From Bradyrhizobium sp. RP6 (GTDB lineage: Bacteria; Pseudomonadota; Alphaproteobacteria; Rhizobiales; Xanthobacteraceae): a stretch of 64,000 nt of DNA. Where the stretch lies: NCBI RefSeq assembly GCF_003837805.1, contig NZ_RQIT01000002.1, positions 620,001 through 684,000 of the forward strand, in the 5' to 3' direction. This document shows positions 1 through 8,548 of this stretch, one piece after another. A program made the translations under genes and the position numbers. Numbering within the stretch: position 1 is the stretch's first letter; each line of letters opens with the position of its first letter. The notes beneath the pieces are model-generated. The model was given only the letters and a program-made list of their open reading frames with translations. It had not been told where the DNA came from and searched no databases.

Positions 1-411
1 CCGCTCGGCGCGCAGGCGCACCTGGGCGACCGCCTCTTCACCGGAGATGTAGACCACGCGGTGGCCGGCGCGCGCCAGCAGGCTGGTCGCCTGCGTCAGC
101 AGCGTCGACTTGCCAATTCCAGGATCGCCGCCGACCAGCAGCACCGAGCCGCGGACGAAGCCGCCGCCGGTGACGCGGTCGAGCTCGGTCATCCCTGAGG
201 ACAGGCGCGGCGCATCCGGACTTTTTCCGGCAAGGCTCTCCAGCGCGAACGTTCGGCCCTTGCGTTTGGAGCGGATCGACACCGGAACGCTGCCGCTCGT
301 GTCTTCTTCCGCGAGTGTATTCCACTCGCCGCAGGACTCGCACTTGCCCTGCCAGCGGTTATAGGCCGCGCCGCAGTTCTGGCAGACGAAGGAGAGGGTG
401 CTCTTGGCCAT
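1..411 (-). CDS. radA: DNA repair protein RadA, N-terminal part (runs off window)
   Basis: RadA is a RecA-like ATPase that promotes branch migration during recombinational repair. The visible N-terminus has the diagnostic four-Cys zinc finger (C10, C13, C24, C27), then a Walker A motif GGDPGIGKST and the start of the RecA core (YISGEEA). The start is the ATG at 409-411, giving MAKSTLSFVCQNCG, which matches the family start. The gene continues beyond base 1, so the KNRFG motif and the Lon-like C-terminal domain are not visible. In related genomes radA lies next to alr; here about 6.8 kb of other genes separates them. Identity is clear. Confidence 0.95.
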   Translation of the reverse strand, partial: MAKSTLSFVCQNCGAAYNRWQGKCESCGEWNTLAEEDTSGSVPVSIRSKRKGRTFALESLAGKSPDAPRLSSGMTELDRVTGGGFVRGSVLLVGGDPGIGKSTLLTQATSLLARAGHRVVYISGEEAVAQVRLRAER

Positions 412-607
412 GGGGAACAGATGAGTCGAGGTTTCAACTTGCTGGATAGCACGGAACGGCGGCCGCGATGGCCTGCGCTTCGATTATCTCAATCCGACAC
501 GATAGATATACCGTTCATTAGCTCTGTGCCGCTGTGGCCGGGTTGATTTTGCGAAGTATTAGCGGACGCGGGTCCACCCTAGGACCAATGGGGGCCGGCG
601 AAGAGAA

Positions 608-1756
608 ATGACGAGATTCCTGCGAATATTGCTCGCTGCGGGCATCGTCTGCGGCGTTATCGCGTCCGCCGGCGGTAGCCTTGCCAAGCCCCTCGACATC
701 GTCTTCGTCAATCCCGGCAAGACCGGCGAGGTCTACTGGGACATGGTCGCGCAGACCATGCAGGCCGCCGGCCGCAGGCTCGACGCGCATGTCGAGGTGC
801 TGACCAGTGAGCGGAATTACCGCACCATGCAGGAGCTCGGCTTCGGCGTGGTGGCACGTCCCGACAAGCCCGATTTCCTCATCCTGTCGAACGAGGAGTC
901 CGCTGCCGTCCCGATCCTGGAGGCGGCCGAGGCTGCAGGCGTCAAGACGCTGCTGCTCTCGAACACGCTGATCGGCGAGGATGCGGCGCGTTTTGGACCG
1001 CCGCGCGAGAAGCTCAAGACCTGGCTCGGCGACATCACGACCGATCTGCAGACCGCGGGTGCACGGATGGCCAATGCGCTGATCGGGGCGGCGCGTGCCG
1101 AGAAATGGCAGAGCCCCGACGGCAAGATCCATATTCTCGGAATCGGCGGCGACGAAATCACTCCGGCCTCGATTGCCCGTAACGCCGGCCTCAAGCTGGC
1201 CGTGGATGCCGCGCCTGACGTCGTGGTGGACCGGCTGCTGTTCGCCAACTGGACGCAATCGGAGGCCGAGCGGGTCACGGCGAACTACCTGGGTTGGGCT
1301 TCTCGCAAGGAGATCCGGCCTGCCGGCATATGGGCCGGAAACGATCCGATGGCGCTCGGCGCGCTCCGCGCTGCGATCGCTGCCGGCCTCGTGCCCGGTC
1401 GAAACATCAAGGTCGTTGGACTCAACTGGTCGGAGGACGCGCTGCGCGAGATCAAGGCGGGCCGTCTGCTGCTGACCGACGGCGGGCATTTCCTGCTCGG
1501 CGGCTGGTCGATCGTTCTCCTGCGCGACTATGCCGATGGCTGCGATTTCGCGGCCGTTTCGCCCCATGTCGAGGTCAAGACGTCTGCGATCACGCGCGAC
1601 AACCTCGCTTCGGTTGGCGACCTCATCAGGATGCGTGCGTTCGACCGGATCGATTTTACGCGGTTCCGGGCCAAGGCCGGACGCTGCGGCCAATATGACT
1701 TCTCCCTCGATGCGCTGATCTCGTCGCTGCCGCTTCCCGAAGGCGTTGCGGACTGA
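608..1756 (+). CDS. periplasmic sugar-type substrate-binding protein (type 1 PBP fold)
   Basis: A 382-residue exported protein with a signal peptide (hydrophobic residues about 5-22, predicted cut after SLA near 26). The mature sequence (DIVFVNPGKTGEVYWDMVAQ...) resembles LacI/ribose-type periplasmic binding proteins; the segments ILSNEE, GIGGDE and GIWAGNDPMALGALRA fit ligand-pocket and hinge regions of that fold. No ABC permease or ATPase lies beside it. Instead its TGA overlaps by one base the ATG of a membrane GGDEF-EAL protein, so the two are translationally coupled. I infer a ligand-sensing rather than transport role. The ligand is unknown. The start ATG follows a purine-rich GAAGAGAA. 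Confidence 0.85.
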   Translation: MTRFLRILLAAGIVCGVIASAGGSLAKPLDIVFVNPGKTGEVYWDMVAQTMQAAGRRLDAHVEVLTSERNYRTMQELGFGVVARPDKPDFLILSNEESAAVPILEAAEAAGVKTLLLSNTLIGEDAARFGPPREKLKTWLGDITTDLQTAGARMANALIGAARAEKWQSPDGKIHILGIGGDEITPASIARNAGLKLAVDAAPDVVVDRLLFANWTQSEAERVTANYLGWASRKEIRPAGIWAGNDPMALGALRAAIAAGLVPGRNIKVVGLNWSEDALREIKAGRLLLTDGGHFLLGGWSIVLLRDYADGCDFAAVSPHVEVKTSAITRDNLASVGDLIRMRAFDRIDFTRFRAKAGRCGQYDFSLDALISSLPLPEGVAD

Positions 1757-3816
1757 TGCGCAAGGATGAGGCGATGACCGATCCGGATCGCGACCAGCAG
1801 CCAGCGCCGCGCCTGCGCTCGGTCGTCCACGCGATGATCTGGGCCACGGTGCCCGTTCTGCTGCTGGTGCAACTTCTGGCCTCTGCCGGTGTCGAGGCAT
1901 CGAGCTTCTGGTCGCGCGTCAGGCAGCTCGACGCCCGCATGGTCCGGGTCGCCGAGAGCCGGGCCGAGCTGATCGCCGAACCGCTGTGGAAGATGCGCTA
2001 CGACCAGGTCACGGGCGTGCTCAACGAGATCATGCACGACGAGACCATCGCGGCGGCCGTCTATGACGATACCGGCGCCGCGATTGCCCGCGTGGTCGCC
2101 CGGCCCGACGACCAGGTCGTCGAAATCTCGCGCCCGATCCGCTACAGCAATGGCAACATGGCCGTTCAGGCCGGTCGCATCGCCATCGCTTATTCGCGCG
2201 CGACGTTGTACGCGGATGCGGGCAGCCGCCTGGTGCTGCTGCTGGTGGTCGGCCTGCTCGCAACCGTTGCGACCCTGATCGCCATGCGGATCTCCGCCAA
2301 CGTCTTCATCGGCCGGCCGCTGGCGGCCATGATGTCGGCGATCCAGCGCAGCAAGCAGGATGGCCGGGCCTATCCGGCGGACGTCACGTCCTCGAACGAA
2401 TTCGGCCAGCTCGCGCGCGCCTTCAACGCCATGCAGCACACGACGTCAGGCGCGCTGGACCGGCTCGGGCACATGGCGACGCACGATCCGCTCACGGGGC
2501 TGCCGAACCGGCGCTCCCTGACCGAGCGCCTGGCCGTGGCAAGCCGGGACGGGGGCTCGCCGGATACGCTGGTCGCGTTCTGCTTCATCGATCTCGACGA
2601 CTTCAAGGGCATCAACGACACCTTCGGTCACGAGGCCGGCGACAAGTTCCTGGTTCAGATCTCGGAGCGTCTTCGCGGAGCGGTCGAGGTGGAGGACTGG
2701 GTTGCACGGCTCGGCGGCGACGAGTTCGTCGTCATTCGTCCCGAGGTGAGCCACGAACAGGCCGCGCACGCATTCGCTCAGCAGGTGCTGGACGCCATTT
2801 CCGAGCCGATCCGCCTCCACGACAAGCAAGTGGTGCCGCGCGCCAGCATCGGGCTTGCCGTGCGTCGCGCCGACGATCCGGAGCTGTCGCATCTGCCGAC
2901 GCTCGCCGACATCGCGCTCTATCATGCCAAGAGCAAGGCGCCCGGCACGGTCGCCGTACTGGACGAGGCGCTGCAGCGCGACTATCGCCGCCGGAGGGAT
3001 CTCGAGCTCGCCATTCCCACCGGGTTCGCCGAGGGACAGTTCGAGGTCTGGTACCAGAGCCAGGTCGATCTCGAAACCCACGAGGTTGTCAGTCTGGAAG
3101 CGCTGATCCGCTGGCGGCATCCTGAGCATGGCGTGATCGGCCCCGGCGAATTTCTGCCGCTGATCGAGCGCAGCGGCAACAATGCGCGGCTGACTCGCTA
3201 CGTGCTGACCGATGCCTGCCGGGCCTTGCAGCGGTTGGCCGCCGCCGGCAGGCCGCAGATCCGGATCGCGATCAACCTGCCGCCGTCCGAACTTGCCGAC
3301 CATTCGCTCGCCGCCGAGCTGCGTGCGACCTGTGCGCGCTTCGATGTTGCGGCCTCATCTCTCGAGCTCGAGATCACCGAGGGATCGCTGATCAACAACA
3401 TCGCCAGCGCCTCCGAAACGCTGCATCGCCTGCGGCGCTTGGGTGCCACGATCGCGCTCGACGATTTCGGTACCGGCTACAGCTCGCTGGCTCATCTCAG
3501 GCGCTTCCCGCTCGACAAGGTCAAGATCGACAAGGCATTCATCCGGGAGATCCCCGAGAGCGCGGAGGACAAGGCCATCGTCGGCGTGATCGCATCGCTT
3601 GCCGGCACGTTGGGGCTGACCCTGGTCGCAGAAGGCATCGAGCGCGCCGAGCAGGCCGAGGCGATGCGTGACATGGGCGTGAGGTTCGGGCAGGGCTTCC
3701 TCTATCAGAGGCCGCAGCCGCTCGAGGCCCTGTTGCAATGGCTCCGCCGGCAGCCGGCGGTGCCGGGACGCGGCATCTCCGAGAGCCCATCGATCGCTCC
3801 GGAATTCGCCGCCTGA
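1756..3816 (+). CDS. membrane sensor diguanylate cyclase/phosphodiesterase (HAMP-GGDEF-EAL)
   Basis: A 686-residue inner-membrane protein predicted to make and degrade c-di-GMP. Order: membrane segment about 25-46, periplasmic sensor about 47-155, second membrane segment about 157-178, HAMP about 179-235, GGDEF about 245-400, EAL about 410-665. The cyclase signature GGDEF is intact at 320-324, but the usual RxxD inhibitory site five residues upstream reads EVED, so product inhibition may be lost. The EAL domain keeps E448-A449-L450, ELEITEG, DDFGTGYSSL (D569, D570), KIDKAF and VAEGIE, so it is probably active. The start overlaps the stop of the upstream binding protein, which is the likely partner of the periplasmic domain. 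Domain calls are firm; the partnership is inference. Confidence 0.93.
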   Translation: MRKDEAMTDPDRDQQPAPRLRSVVHAMIWATVPVLLLVQLLASAGVEASSFWSRVRQLDARMVRVAESRAELIAEPLWKMRYDQVTGVLNEIMHDETIAAAVYDDTGAAIARVVARPDDQVVEISRPIRYSNGNMAVQAGRIAIAYSRATLYADAGSRLVLLLVVGLLATVATLIAMRISANVFIGRPLAAMMSAIQRSKQDGRAYPADVTSSNEFGQLARAFNAMQHTTSGALDRLGHMATHDPLTGLPNRRSLTERLAVASRDGGSPDTLVAFCFIDLDDFKGINDTFGHEAGDKFLVQISERLRGAVEVEDWVARLGGDEFVVIRPEVSHEQAAHAFAQQVLDAISEPIRLHDKQVVPRASIGLAVRRADDPELSHLPTLADIALYHAKSKAPGTVAVLDEALQRDYRRRRDLELAIPTGFAEGQFEVWYQSQVDLETHEVVSLEALIRWRHPEHGVIGPGEFLPLIERSGNNARLTRYVLTDACRALQRLAAAGRPQIRIAINLPPSELADHSLAAELRATCARFDVAASSLELEITEGSLINNIASASETLHRLRRLGATIALDDFGTGYSSLAHLRRFPLDKVKIDKAFIREIPESAEDKAIVGVIASLAGTLGLTLVAEGIERAEQAEAMRDMGVRFGQGFLYQRPQPLEALLQWLRRQPAVPGRGISESPSIAPEFAA

Positions 3817-3827
3817 GCGCGGCCGTC

Positions 3828-4553
3828 TCAGGGCTGAGCCGCGCTCCAGAGCATCGAGAGCCCGGCTGCGATCATGATCGCGTCCATGACCAGGCGGAAC
3901 ACGTCCGGCTTCAGATGCAGCACGAAGCGTTTTGCGATGAAGGCGCCCGACATCAGCGAGGAGCCCGCAATCAGGCCCTTCATGAAGACGTCGCCGGTCA
4001 GTGCGCCGAAGCGCTCGAATGTCACCGATTTCGCGAAGTAGAGCCCGAGCGACGAGGCCGCTTCGGTGGCGAGGAAGGCGCCCTTGCTGAGGCCGTAGAA
4101 CAGGAACAGCGGCACGCTGAGCGGGCCGGTCGAGACCACGATGCCTGTGAGATAGCCGATGACTGCGCCGCCGACGGCCAGATGCCAGAGATTGGCCTTG
4201 AGGTCATGCCGCGCCAGCCAGTGCCGCACCGGCACCATCGCGATCAGGAAGATACCGATGGCGAGATCGACGACGTGCGAGGGCAGCGCCAGCAACGTCC
4301 GCGCGCCGAGCGCTGCGGCCGGAATGCCCGTGACCGAATAGGCCGCGCAGGCCCGCCAATCGACCTCACGCCACCAGGCCAGAATCCGCGAGAAGTTCGC
4401 CATCACGGAGGCGACTGCCATGATCGGCACGGCCTCCTTCGGCCCATAGGCATAGACCAGCACCGGCATCAGCATGATCGACGAGCCGGTGCCGACGATG
4501 CCGGAGATGGTGCCGGCGACGAGGCCGACGCTGAGGACGAAGAGAAAGGCCAA
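3828..4553 (-). CDS. sulfite exporter TauE/SafE family membrane protein
   Basis: A polytopic inner-membrane protein of about 241 residues with roughly seven to eight hydrophobic segments and the family's glycine-rich N-terminal motif (GLVAGTISGIVGTGSSIMLMPVL). TauE/SafE proteins are implicated in export of sulfite or small organosulfur anions; the substrate here is unknown. The open frame extends to base 4838 but the extra N-terminus is not membrane-like. I chose the TTG at 4551-4553 because GGGAG lies nine bases upstream and translation then begins just before the first membrane helix. It converges with the GGDEF-EAL gene, with 11 bases between the stops. Confidence 0.85.
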   Translation of the reverse strand: MAFLFVLSVGLVAGTISGIVGTGSSIMLMPVLVYAYGPKEAVPIMAVASVMANFSRILAWWREVDWRACAAYSVTGIPAAALGARTLLALPSHVVDLAIGIFLIAMVPVRHWLARHDLKANLWHLAVGGAVIGYLTGIVVSTGPLSVPLFLFYGLSKGAFLATEAASSLGLYFAKSVTFERFGALTGDVFMKGLIAGSSLMSGAFIAKRFVLHLKPDVFRLVMDAIMIAAGLSMLWSAAQP

Positions 4554-5069
4554 GGGCGGTCGCTCCCGGAATCGGAGCAGTGTAACCGGAGGCGGCGGCG
4601 AGGGCGAATGCCGGGCGCGCTCAGTGAAACCGCAGGCCGTGACGAGACTCCCAACGGTTCCTTTCGAGACAGCCCCTGTCCCGCCACTCGCTTCAGGGCA
4701 CGGACTCGGTCCGAGACGTCCCGACCGGCCATCCTGCCGTTCTCCTGGTTTTCGTTGGACGCAAAGGAGGTCCAGCCGGCCCGCCACTGCGGGATAGGCG
4801 GAGACGCTCAGAAGAACATCGACGAGCCGATCTTGCATCGTTGGCGCGCGCGATATTGCTCGGCGAGCTTCCGGTATTCCTCGGATTAGAGCATTCAGCT
4901 CCCGAAACGGAGCTGAACGCCGAGTCGACTTTCTCGTTCCTGAATCGTCCGGGCCGCCCCTCAGGTCGGCAGATGATCTCCTGTTTCAGCCGGAGATGGC
5001 AGCGATCGGGTTGGAGTTTGCCGCGCGTTCAGAGTTGCAATCAGCGGTGCAAGTCGCAATCATGATTCA
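4554..5069. other. non-coding interval with one strong inverted repeat
   Basis: About 516 bases between the TauE-type gene and the ion channel gene. Short open frames here have no convincing start signal or recognisable product. The one clear structure is the inverted repeat at 4891-4920, listed separately. Confidence 0.5.
4891..4920. repeat. inverted repeat, 12-base arms with one mismatch
   Basis: Arms GCATTCAGCTCC and GGAGCTGAACGC flank a six-base CGAAAC loop. The inner nine pairs (TTCAGCTCC/GGAGCTGAA) are perfect. No T-tract follows, so it is not a typical intrinsic terminator. It may be a dispersed REP-like element or a regulatory dyad about 150 bases upstream of the channel gene. Confidence 0.6.
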
Positions 5070-5846
5070 ATGACCTTCACGTCTCTCAGAAGCAACGTCC
5101 GTCGCCTCTACGAGGGCGCAACGCCGAGCGGCGTACGCTTCCGCTATGCGCTGCTCGCCTTCGATATCGTGACGGTGCTGTTCATCATCGCAACCTCGTT
5201 CCTGCAGCCCAGTGAGATCATTGAAACGCTCGATGTCCTGTTCGGCGTCATGCTGCTTGCTGACTTCTCGGCACGGCTCCTCGTCGATCCGCATCCGTTT
5301 CGAAAATTCAGTCAACTCGCGACGTGGGCCGACATGGTTGCGATCGTATCCTTCCTGGCACCGCTTGCCGGCGAGGCAGGCGGCTTTCTCCGGATCCTGC
5401 GAACGCTGGGGCTGCTTCGCGACTACCAGATGCTGGTGAGGCTGCGCATCGATTCTCCGTTCTTTCGTCGCAACGAAGAGGTCATCTTCGCCGTCACGAA
5501 CCTCGCCGTCTTCATCTTCGTCATGACCGGAATCGTGTACGAGACCCAGAAGTTTCGCAACGACGATATCCGAAACTATGCCGATGCCCTGTATTTCACC
5601 GTCACCGCGCTGACGACGACCGGCTTTGGCGACATTACCTTGTCAGGCACGTTCGGCCGCTTGATCACCGTCGTGATCATGATCTTCGGCGTGACGCTGT
5701 TCTTCAATCTCGCCCGCGCGCTCCTCAGTCCCCACAAGGTGCGATTTCCATGCCCGACTTGCGGGCTCCAGAGGCACGATGCCGACGCCGTGCATTGCAA
5801 GGCCTGCGGCAAGATTCTCAATATCCCCGACGAAGGGGCAACCTGA
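5070..5846 (+). CDS. voltage-gated-type cation (K+) channel with C-terminal zinc ribbon
   Basis: A 258-residue inner-membrane protein with the six-segment layout of voltage-gated-like ion channels: four hydrophobic segments in the first 135 residues, an Arg-bearing S4-like stretch (LRILRTLGLLRDYQMLVRLR), then S5, a pore loop and S6. The selectivity-filter region reads TTTGFGD (182-188), close to the TTVGYGD of K+ channels. After S6 there is a short linker and a cytosolic four-Cys zinc ribbon: C228, C231, C243, C246. No RCK/TrkA-N or cyclic-nucleotide domain follows, so the ribbon is the only soluble regulatory part visible. The start ATG lacks a strong ribosome site. Confidence 0.85.
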   Translation: MTFTSLRSNVRRLYEGATPSGVRFRYALLAFDIVTVLFIIATSFLQPSEIIETLDVLFGVMLLADFSARLLVDPHPFRKFSQLATWADMVAIVSFLAPLAGEAGGFLRILRTLGLLRDYQMLVRLRIDSPFFRRNEEVIFAVTNLAVFIFVMTGIVYETQKFRNDDIRNYADALYFTVTALTTTGFGDITLSGTFGRLITVVIMIFGVTLFFNLARALLSPHKVRFPCPTCGLQRHDADAVHCKACGKILNIPDEGAT

Positions 5847-5971
5847 AGGGCTCTAACTGCCGGCGATGCGGATGGACGTCTTTTGATGGTGACATCATGC
5901 CAGTGTTTTGCCCGATGGATCAACGATGTATTTCGGAATAACCGTAGTTCATTGAGCGGACAGGGGTCGGC

Positions 5972-5992
5972 TACTGTGCATGGGGTTGTTTT
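5972..5992. repeat. dispersed repeat, copy 1 (TGTGCATGGGGTTGTTTT core)
   Basis: A 21-base stretch beginning TACTGTGCATGGGG is identical to 48173-48193. Both copies are followed by T/A-rich sequence and lie just beyond the stop codon of a minus-strand gene (about 120 bases here, 14 bases at the other site). This is probably a genome-wide intergenic element; other copies cannot be counted from one window. Confidence 0.65.
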
Positions 5993-6111
5993 TCAATTTT
6001 TTGTTTTGACCGACCCGCTGTTGAGAGCATGCCGGCGGAAGGGCCGGCTACGATTTCGATCTGGATGCCGTGCCGGTGAACGTGATCGACGGCAGGAATG
6101 TGTGATGAGGA

Positions 6112-6882
6112 TCACCGCAGCACCACCCATGCCGGCGCGTGATCGCTTGCGCCATCCTCTGCGCGGATCTTCTTGTCGACGCCGGCTTTTGCCAGGCGCG
6201 GGGCGAGGGCAGGGCTGAGCAGGAGATGATCGAGCCGCAGGCCTGCGTCGCGCGGCCAGCGGTTTCGCTTGTAGTCCCAGAACGTGTAGATGCGCTGGCC
6301 CGGGTGCAGCTCGCGCACCGCGTCGCACCAACCTTGTTCGACCAGCGACGCGAAGGCCGCGCGACTCTTCGGCTGGATCAGCGCATCCTTGTCCCACGAG
6401 CGCGTCGGGTAGATGTCGATCTCGGTTGGCGCGACGTTGTAGTCGCCGGCGAGCACGACGGGCAGGTCCTGCTTGATGAACGTTCTGGCGTGGCGCTTGA
6501 GCCGTGCGAACCAGTCGAGCTTGTAGTCGAATTTCGGTCCCGGCTGCGGATTGCCGTTCGGCAGGTAGATGCTGGTGACGATGATGCCGCGCACGGCGGC
6601 TTCGATGTAGCGGGCTTCGAGATCTTCAGGCTTTCCCGGCAAGCGCTCGCGGGTGAGAATGGGCTCGGCATCACGGGCCAGGATGGCGACGCCGTTCCAC
6701 GTCTTTTGTCCACACCAGACCGCGCCGTAGCCGGCCTTTTCGATCGCAGCCGCCGGAAATTCGCCATCACTTGCCTTCAACTCTTGAAGCGCGACGACAT
6801 CGGGCTTTGCGACACGCATCCATGCCAACAGATTGGGCAGGCGTCGGTTGATGTTGTTGATGTTGAATGTCGCGATCTTCAT
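6112..6882 (-). CDS. xth: exodeoxyribonuclease III
   Basis: A 256-residue Mg2+-dependent AP endonuclease/3'-5' exonuclease of the ExoIII (EEP) family, acting in base excision repair. Catalytic elements are visible: N7 in the opening TFNINNIN, E34 in ALQELKAS, the GDYNVAP motif carrying the Asp/Asn pair, and the C-terminal SDHAPAW Asp-His pair. Length is normal for the family. The start gives the canonical MKIATFNINN. It diverges from the small Cys-rich protein gene, with about 40 bases between the two starts. Confidence 0.96.
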   Translation of the reverse strand: MKIATFNINNINRRLPNLLAWMRVAKPDVVALQELKASDGEFPAAAIEKAGYGAVWCGQKTWNGVAILARDAEPILTRERLPGKPEDLEARYIEAAVRGIIVTSIYLPNGNPQPGPKFDYKLDWFARLKRHARTFIKQDLPVVLAGDYNVAPTEIDIYPTRSWDKDALIQPKSRAAFASLVEQGWCDAVRELHPGQRIYTFWDYKRNRWPRDAGLRLDHLLLSPALAPRLAKAGVDKKIRAEDGASDHAPAWVVLR

Positions 6883-6922
6883 GTAGAGCTACCGGCTCCC
6901 GCCTTCCGTACCCGGAGATACA

Positions 6923-7144
6923 ATGTCCAAATTGAGTTTTGTTGCCATCGCACTCGTCGTCGCGTTCTCCGGAGGCGCATCGGCACAATCGTCCGATCCG
7001 CGCGGCGCGTGCAAGGCGGACTACGACAAATTCTGCGCCGGCATCGCGCCGGGCGGCGGCCGCGTCGTCGCCTGCCTCAACGGCAAGCGCGACCAGCTCA
7101 GCGACACCTGCAAGACGGCGTTGGACAGCAGGAAGAAGAAGTAA
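6923..7144 (+). CDS. small secreted cysteine-rich repeat protein
   Basis: A 73-residue protein with a signal peptide (cut near ASAQ at about 22). The mature part holds one Cys-rich repeat of the GLG1/FGFR type: C...DYDKFC, PGGGRVVACL, LSDTC, four cysteines in all. Single-repeat periplasmic forms are common in rhizobia and have no assigned role. It has a lysine-rich C-terminus. It diverges from xth and converges with alr; the hairpin at 7154-7193 separates it from alr. Confidence 0.75.
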   Translation: MSKLSFVAIALVVAFSGGASAQSSDPRGACKADYDKFCAGIAPGGGRVVACLNGKRDQLSDTCKTALDSRKKK

Positions 7145-7153
7145 GCAATCCCT

Positions 7154-7193
7154 TCCGTGTCCCGGACGTGCGTAGCGCGAGCCCGGACACGGA
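7154..7193. terminator. hairpin between convergent genes (bidirectional terminator or REP-like)
   Basis: Nine-base perfect arms, TCCGTGTCC at 7154-7162 and GGACACGGA at 7185-7193, enclose a GC-rich loop containing GTGCGTAGCGCGAG. It lies ten bases after the stop of the Cys-rich protein and about 60 bases beyond the end of alr. There is no T-tract, so termination is inferred. The core resembles the TGTCCCGGAC-type intergenic repeats seen in Bradyrhizobium. Confidence 0.5.
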
Positions 7194-7254
7194 GGTCGGC
7201 AAGTCCATGCGGAGAGATGGACCCCGGCGCTCAGTTCGGCAGCGGGGCTGCCGG

Positions 7255-8508
7255 CTACTCGATTGGCGGCGAGGAGTGCGGCTGCTCGGCTCCCGTCGGC
7301 GGCGCCGGCCGTTCCAGCGGCTCCACCGCATCGCCGCCCTTGTAGATGCGGGCATAACGGCGGCCGAGGCTGGTCAGCACCTCGTAGCCGATCGTGCCGA
7401 AATGGTGTGCGAGTTCGTCGACGGTGATGCCGTCGCCGAGCAGCGTGACCATGTGGCCGCGCCGTGCCGCGTTCGGCGGCAGGTCGGTGATGTCGATGGC
7501 GATGAGGTCCATCGAGATGCGGCCCGCGATCGGGCAGCGCTTGCCGGCCACGATGACTTCGGCGCCGCGGGTGCCGTCATTGGAGCTGGCGGCGCGGAAA
7601 TAGCCGTCGGCATAGCCGACCGCGATGATCGCAAGTTTCGTCGGCCGCCGCGCGGTCCAGGTACCGCCATAGCCGACGCTCTCGCCGCGCTCGATATTGC
7701 GGATTTGCACGATGCGCGCCTTGAGCTCGACGACCGGCTGCATGGGATTATCGGCCTCCGGCGTCGGGTTGACGCCGTAGAGCGCAGCCCCCGGTCGCAC
7801 CTGGTCGAACTGAAATGGCGCGCCGAGGAAGATGCCGGAGGAATTGGCGAGGGCCGCCGGGACGCCTGAGAATTCACTGGCAATGCTGCGGAAGGTCGCG
7901 AGCTGTTTGGCATTCAGCGGGCTGTTGAGCTGCTCGGCCGAGACCAGATGGCTCATCACCAGTGTGATGCCGTGATCGCCGGCATTGATGCGAGGAATGA
8001 TGGCCTGCGCGTCCGCAAGCGTCAGGCCGAGCCGGTTCATGCCGGTGTCGATGTGAACAGCCGCGCCGCCGGTCCAGCCGCTCCGGCGGCAGAATACGTC
8101 CCATTCGGCGAGTTCGTTGAGATCGCCGATCACGGGACGGCAATTGATCCTGGCGTAGTGCTCGCCGGTGTTCTGGAAATAGCCGCCGAGCACGTAGATC
8201 GTGGGCTCCGGCACCGCGGCGCGCACCTTGCGCGCCTCCTCGAGGGTGGCGACGAAGAAGGTCCTGCAGCCCGCCTTGCTCAGGGCTCGTGACACTTGTT
8301 CGGCGCCGCAACCATAGGCGTCGGCCTTGATCACCGCCGAGCATTCGGCCGGTACCGCCGTCTTCTCGAGCTTGCGCCAATTGGCGATGATCGCGTCGAG
8401 ATCGACGGTCAGCACGCCGCCATAGGCGGCGAGCGCAGCAGCCTGGTTGGCATCTGCGGAGAGAGGGCCGGATTGCGGGATCGTTTTCGGGTCGGACGCC
8501 ATTGTCAT
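7255..8508 (-). CDS. alr: alanine racemase
   Basis: A 417-residue cytosolic PLP enzyme that converts L-alanine to D-alanine for peptidoglycan. The PLP lysine is K61 in AVIKADAYGCG. The second catalytic tyrosine region is visible as GESVGYGGTW followed by AVGYADGY. It is longer than the usual 360-380 residues: about 30 extra residues precede the TIM barrel (VLTVDLDAI) and there is a Pro-rich C-terminal tail. It lies 40 bases downstream of dnaB on the same strand, the usual alphaproteobacterial order. Confidence 0.96.
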   Translation of the reverse strand: MTMASDPKTIPQSGPLSADANQAAALAAYGGVLTVDLDAIIANWRKLEKTAVPAECSAVIKADAYGCGAEQVSRALSKAGCRTFFVATLEEARKVRAAVPEPTIYVLGGYFQNTGEHYARINCRPVIGDLNELAEWDVFCRRSGWTGGAAVHIDTGMNRLGLTLADAQAIIPRINAGDHGITLVMSHLVSAEQLNSPLNAKQLATFRSIASEFSGVPAALANSSGIFLGAPFQFDQVRPGAALYGVNPTPEADNPMQPVVELKARIVQIRNIERGESVGYGGTWTARRPTKLAIIAVGYADGYFRAASSNDGTRGAEVIVAGKRCPIAGRISMDLIAIDITDLPPNAARRGHMVTLLGDGITVDELAHHFGTIGYEVLTSLGRRYARIYKGGDAVEPLERPAPPTGAEQPHSSPPIE

Positions 8509-8548
8509 GGCGCCGTTTTACGCAAGTGGCCGGTCCGGTTCAAGGAAC

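Noticed and set aside
518..1900. Long minus-strand open frame of 460 codons over the binding protein gene
   Set aside because: Composition is Arg/Ala-rich with no motif, and the opposite frame has a signal peptide and family motifs. It is a high-GC shadow frame.
4841..5065. 74-codon plus-strand frame before the channel gene
   Set aside because: It spans the inverted repeat at 4891-4920, has no ribosome site and its composition is not protein-like.
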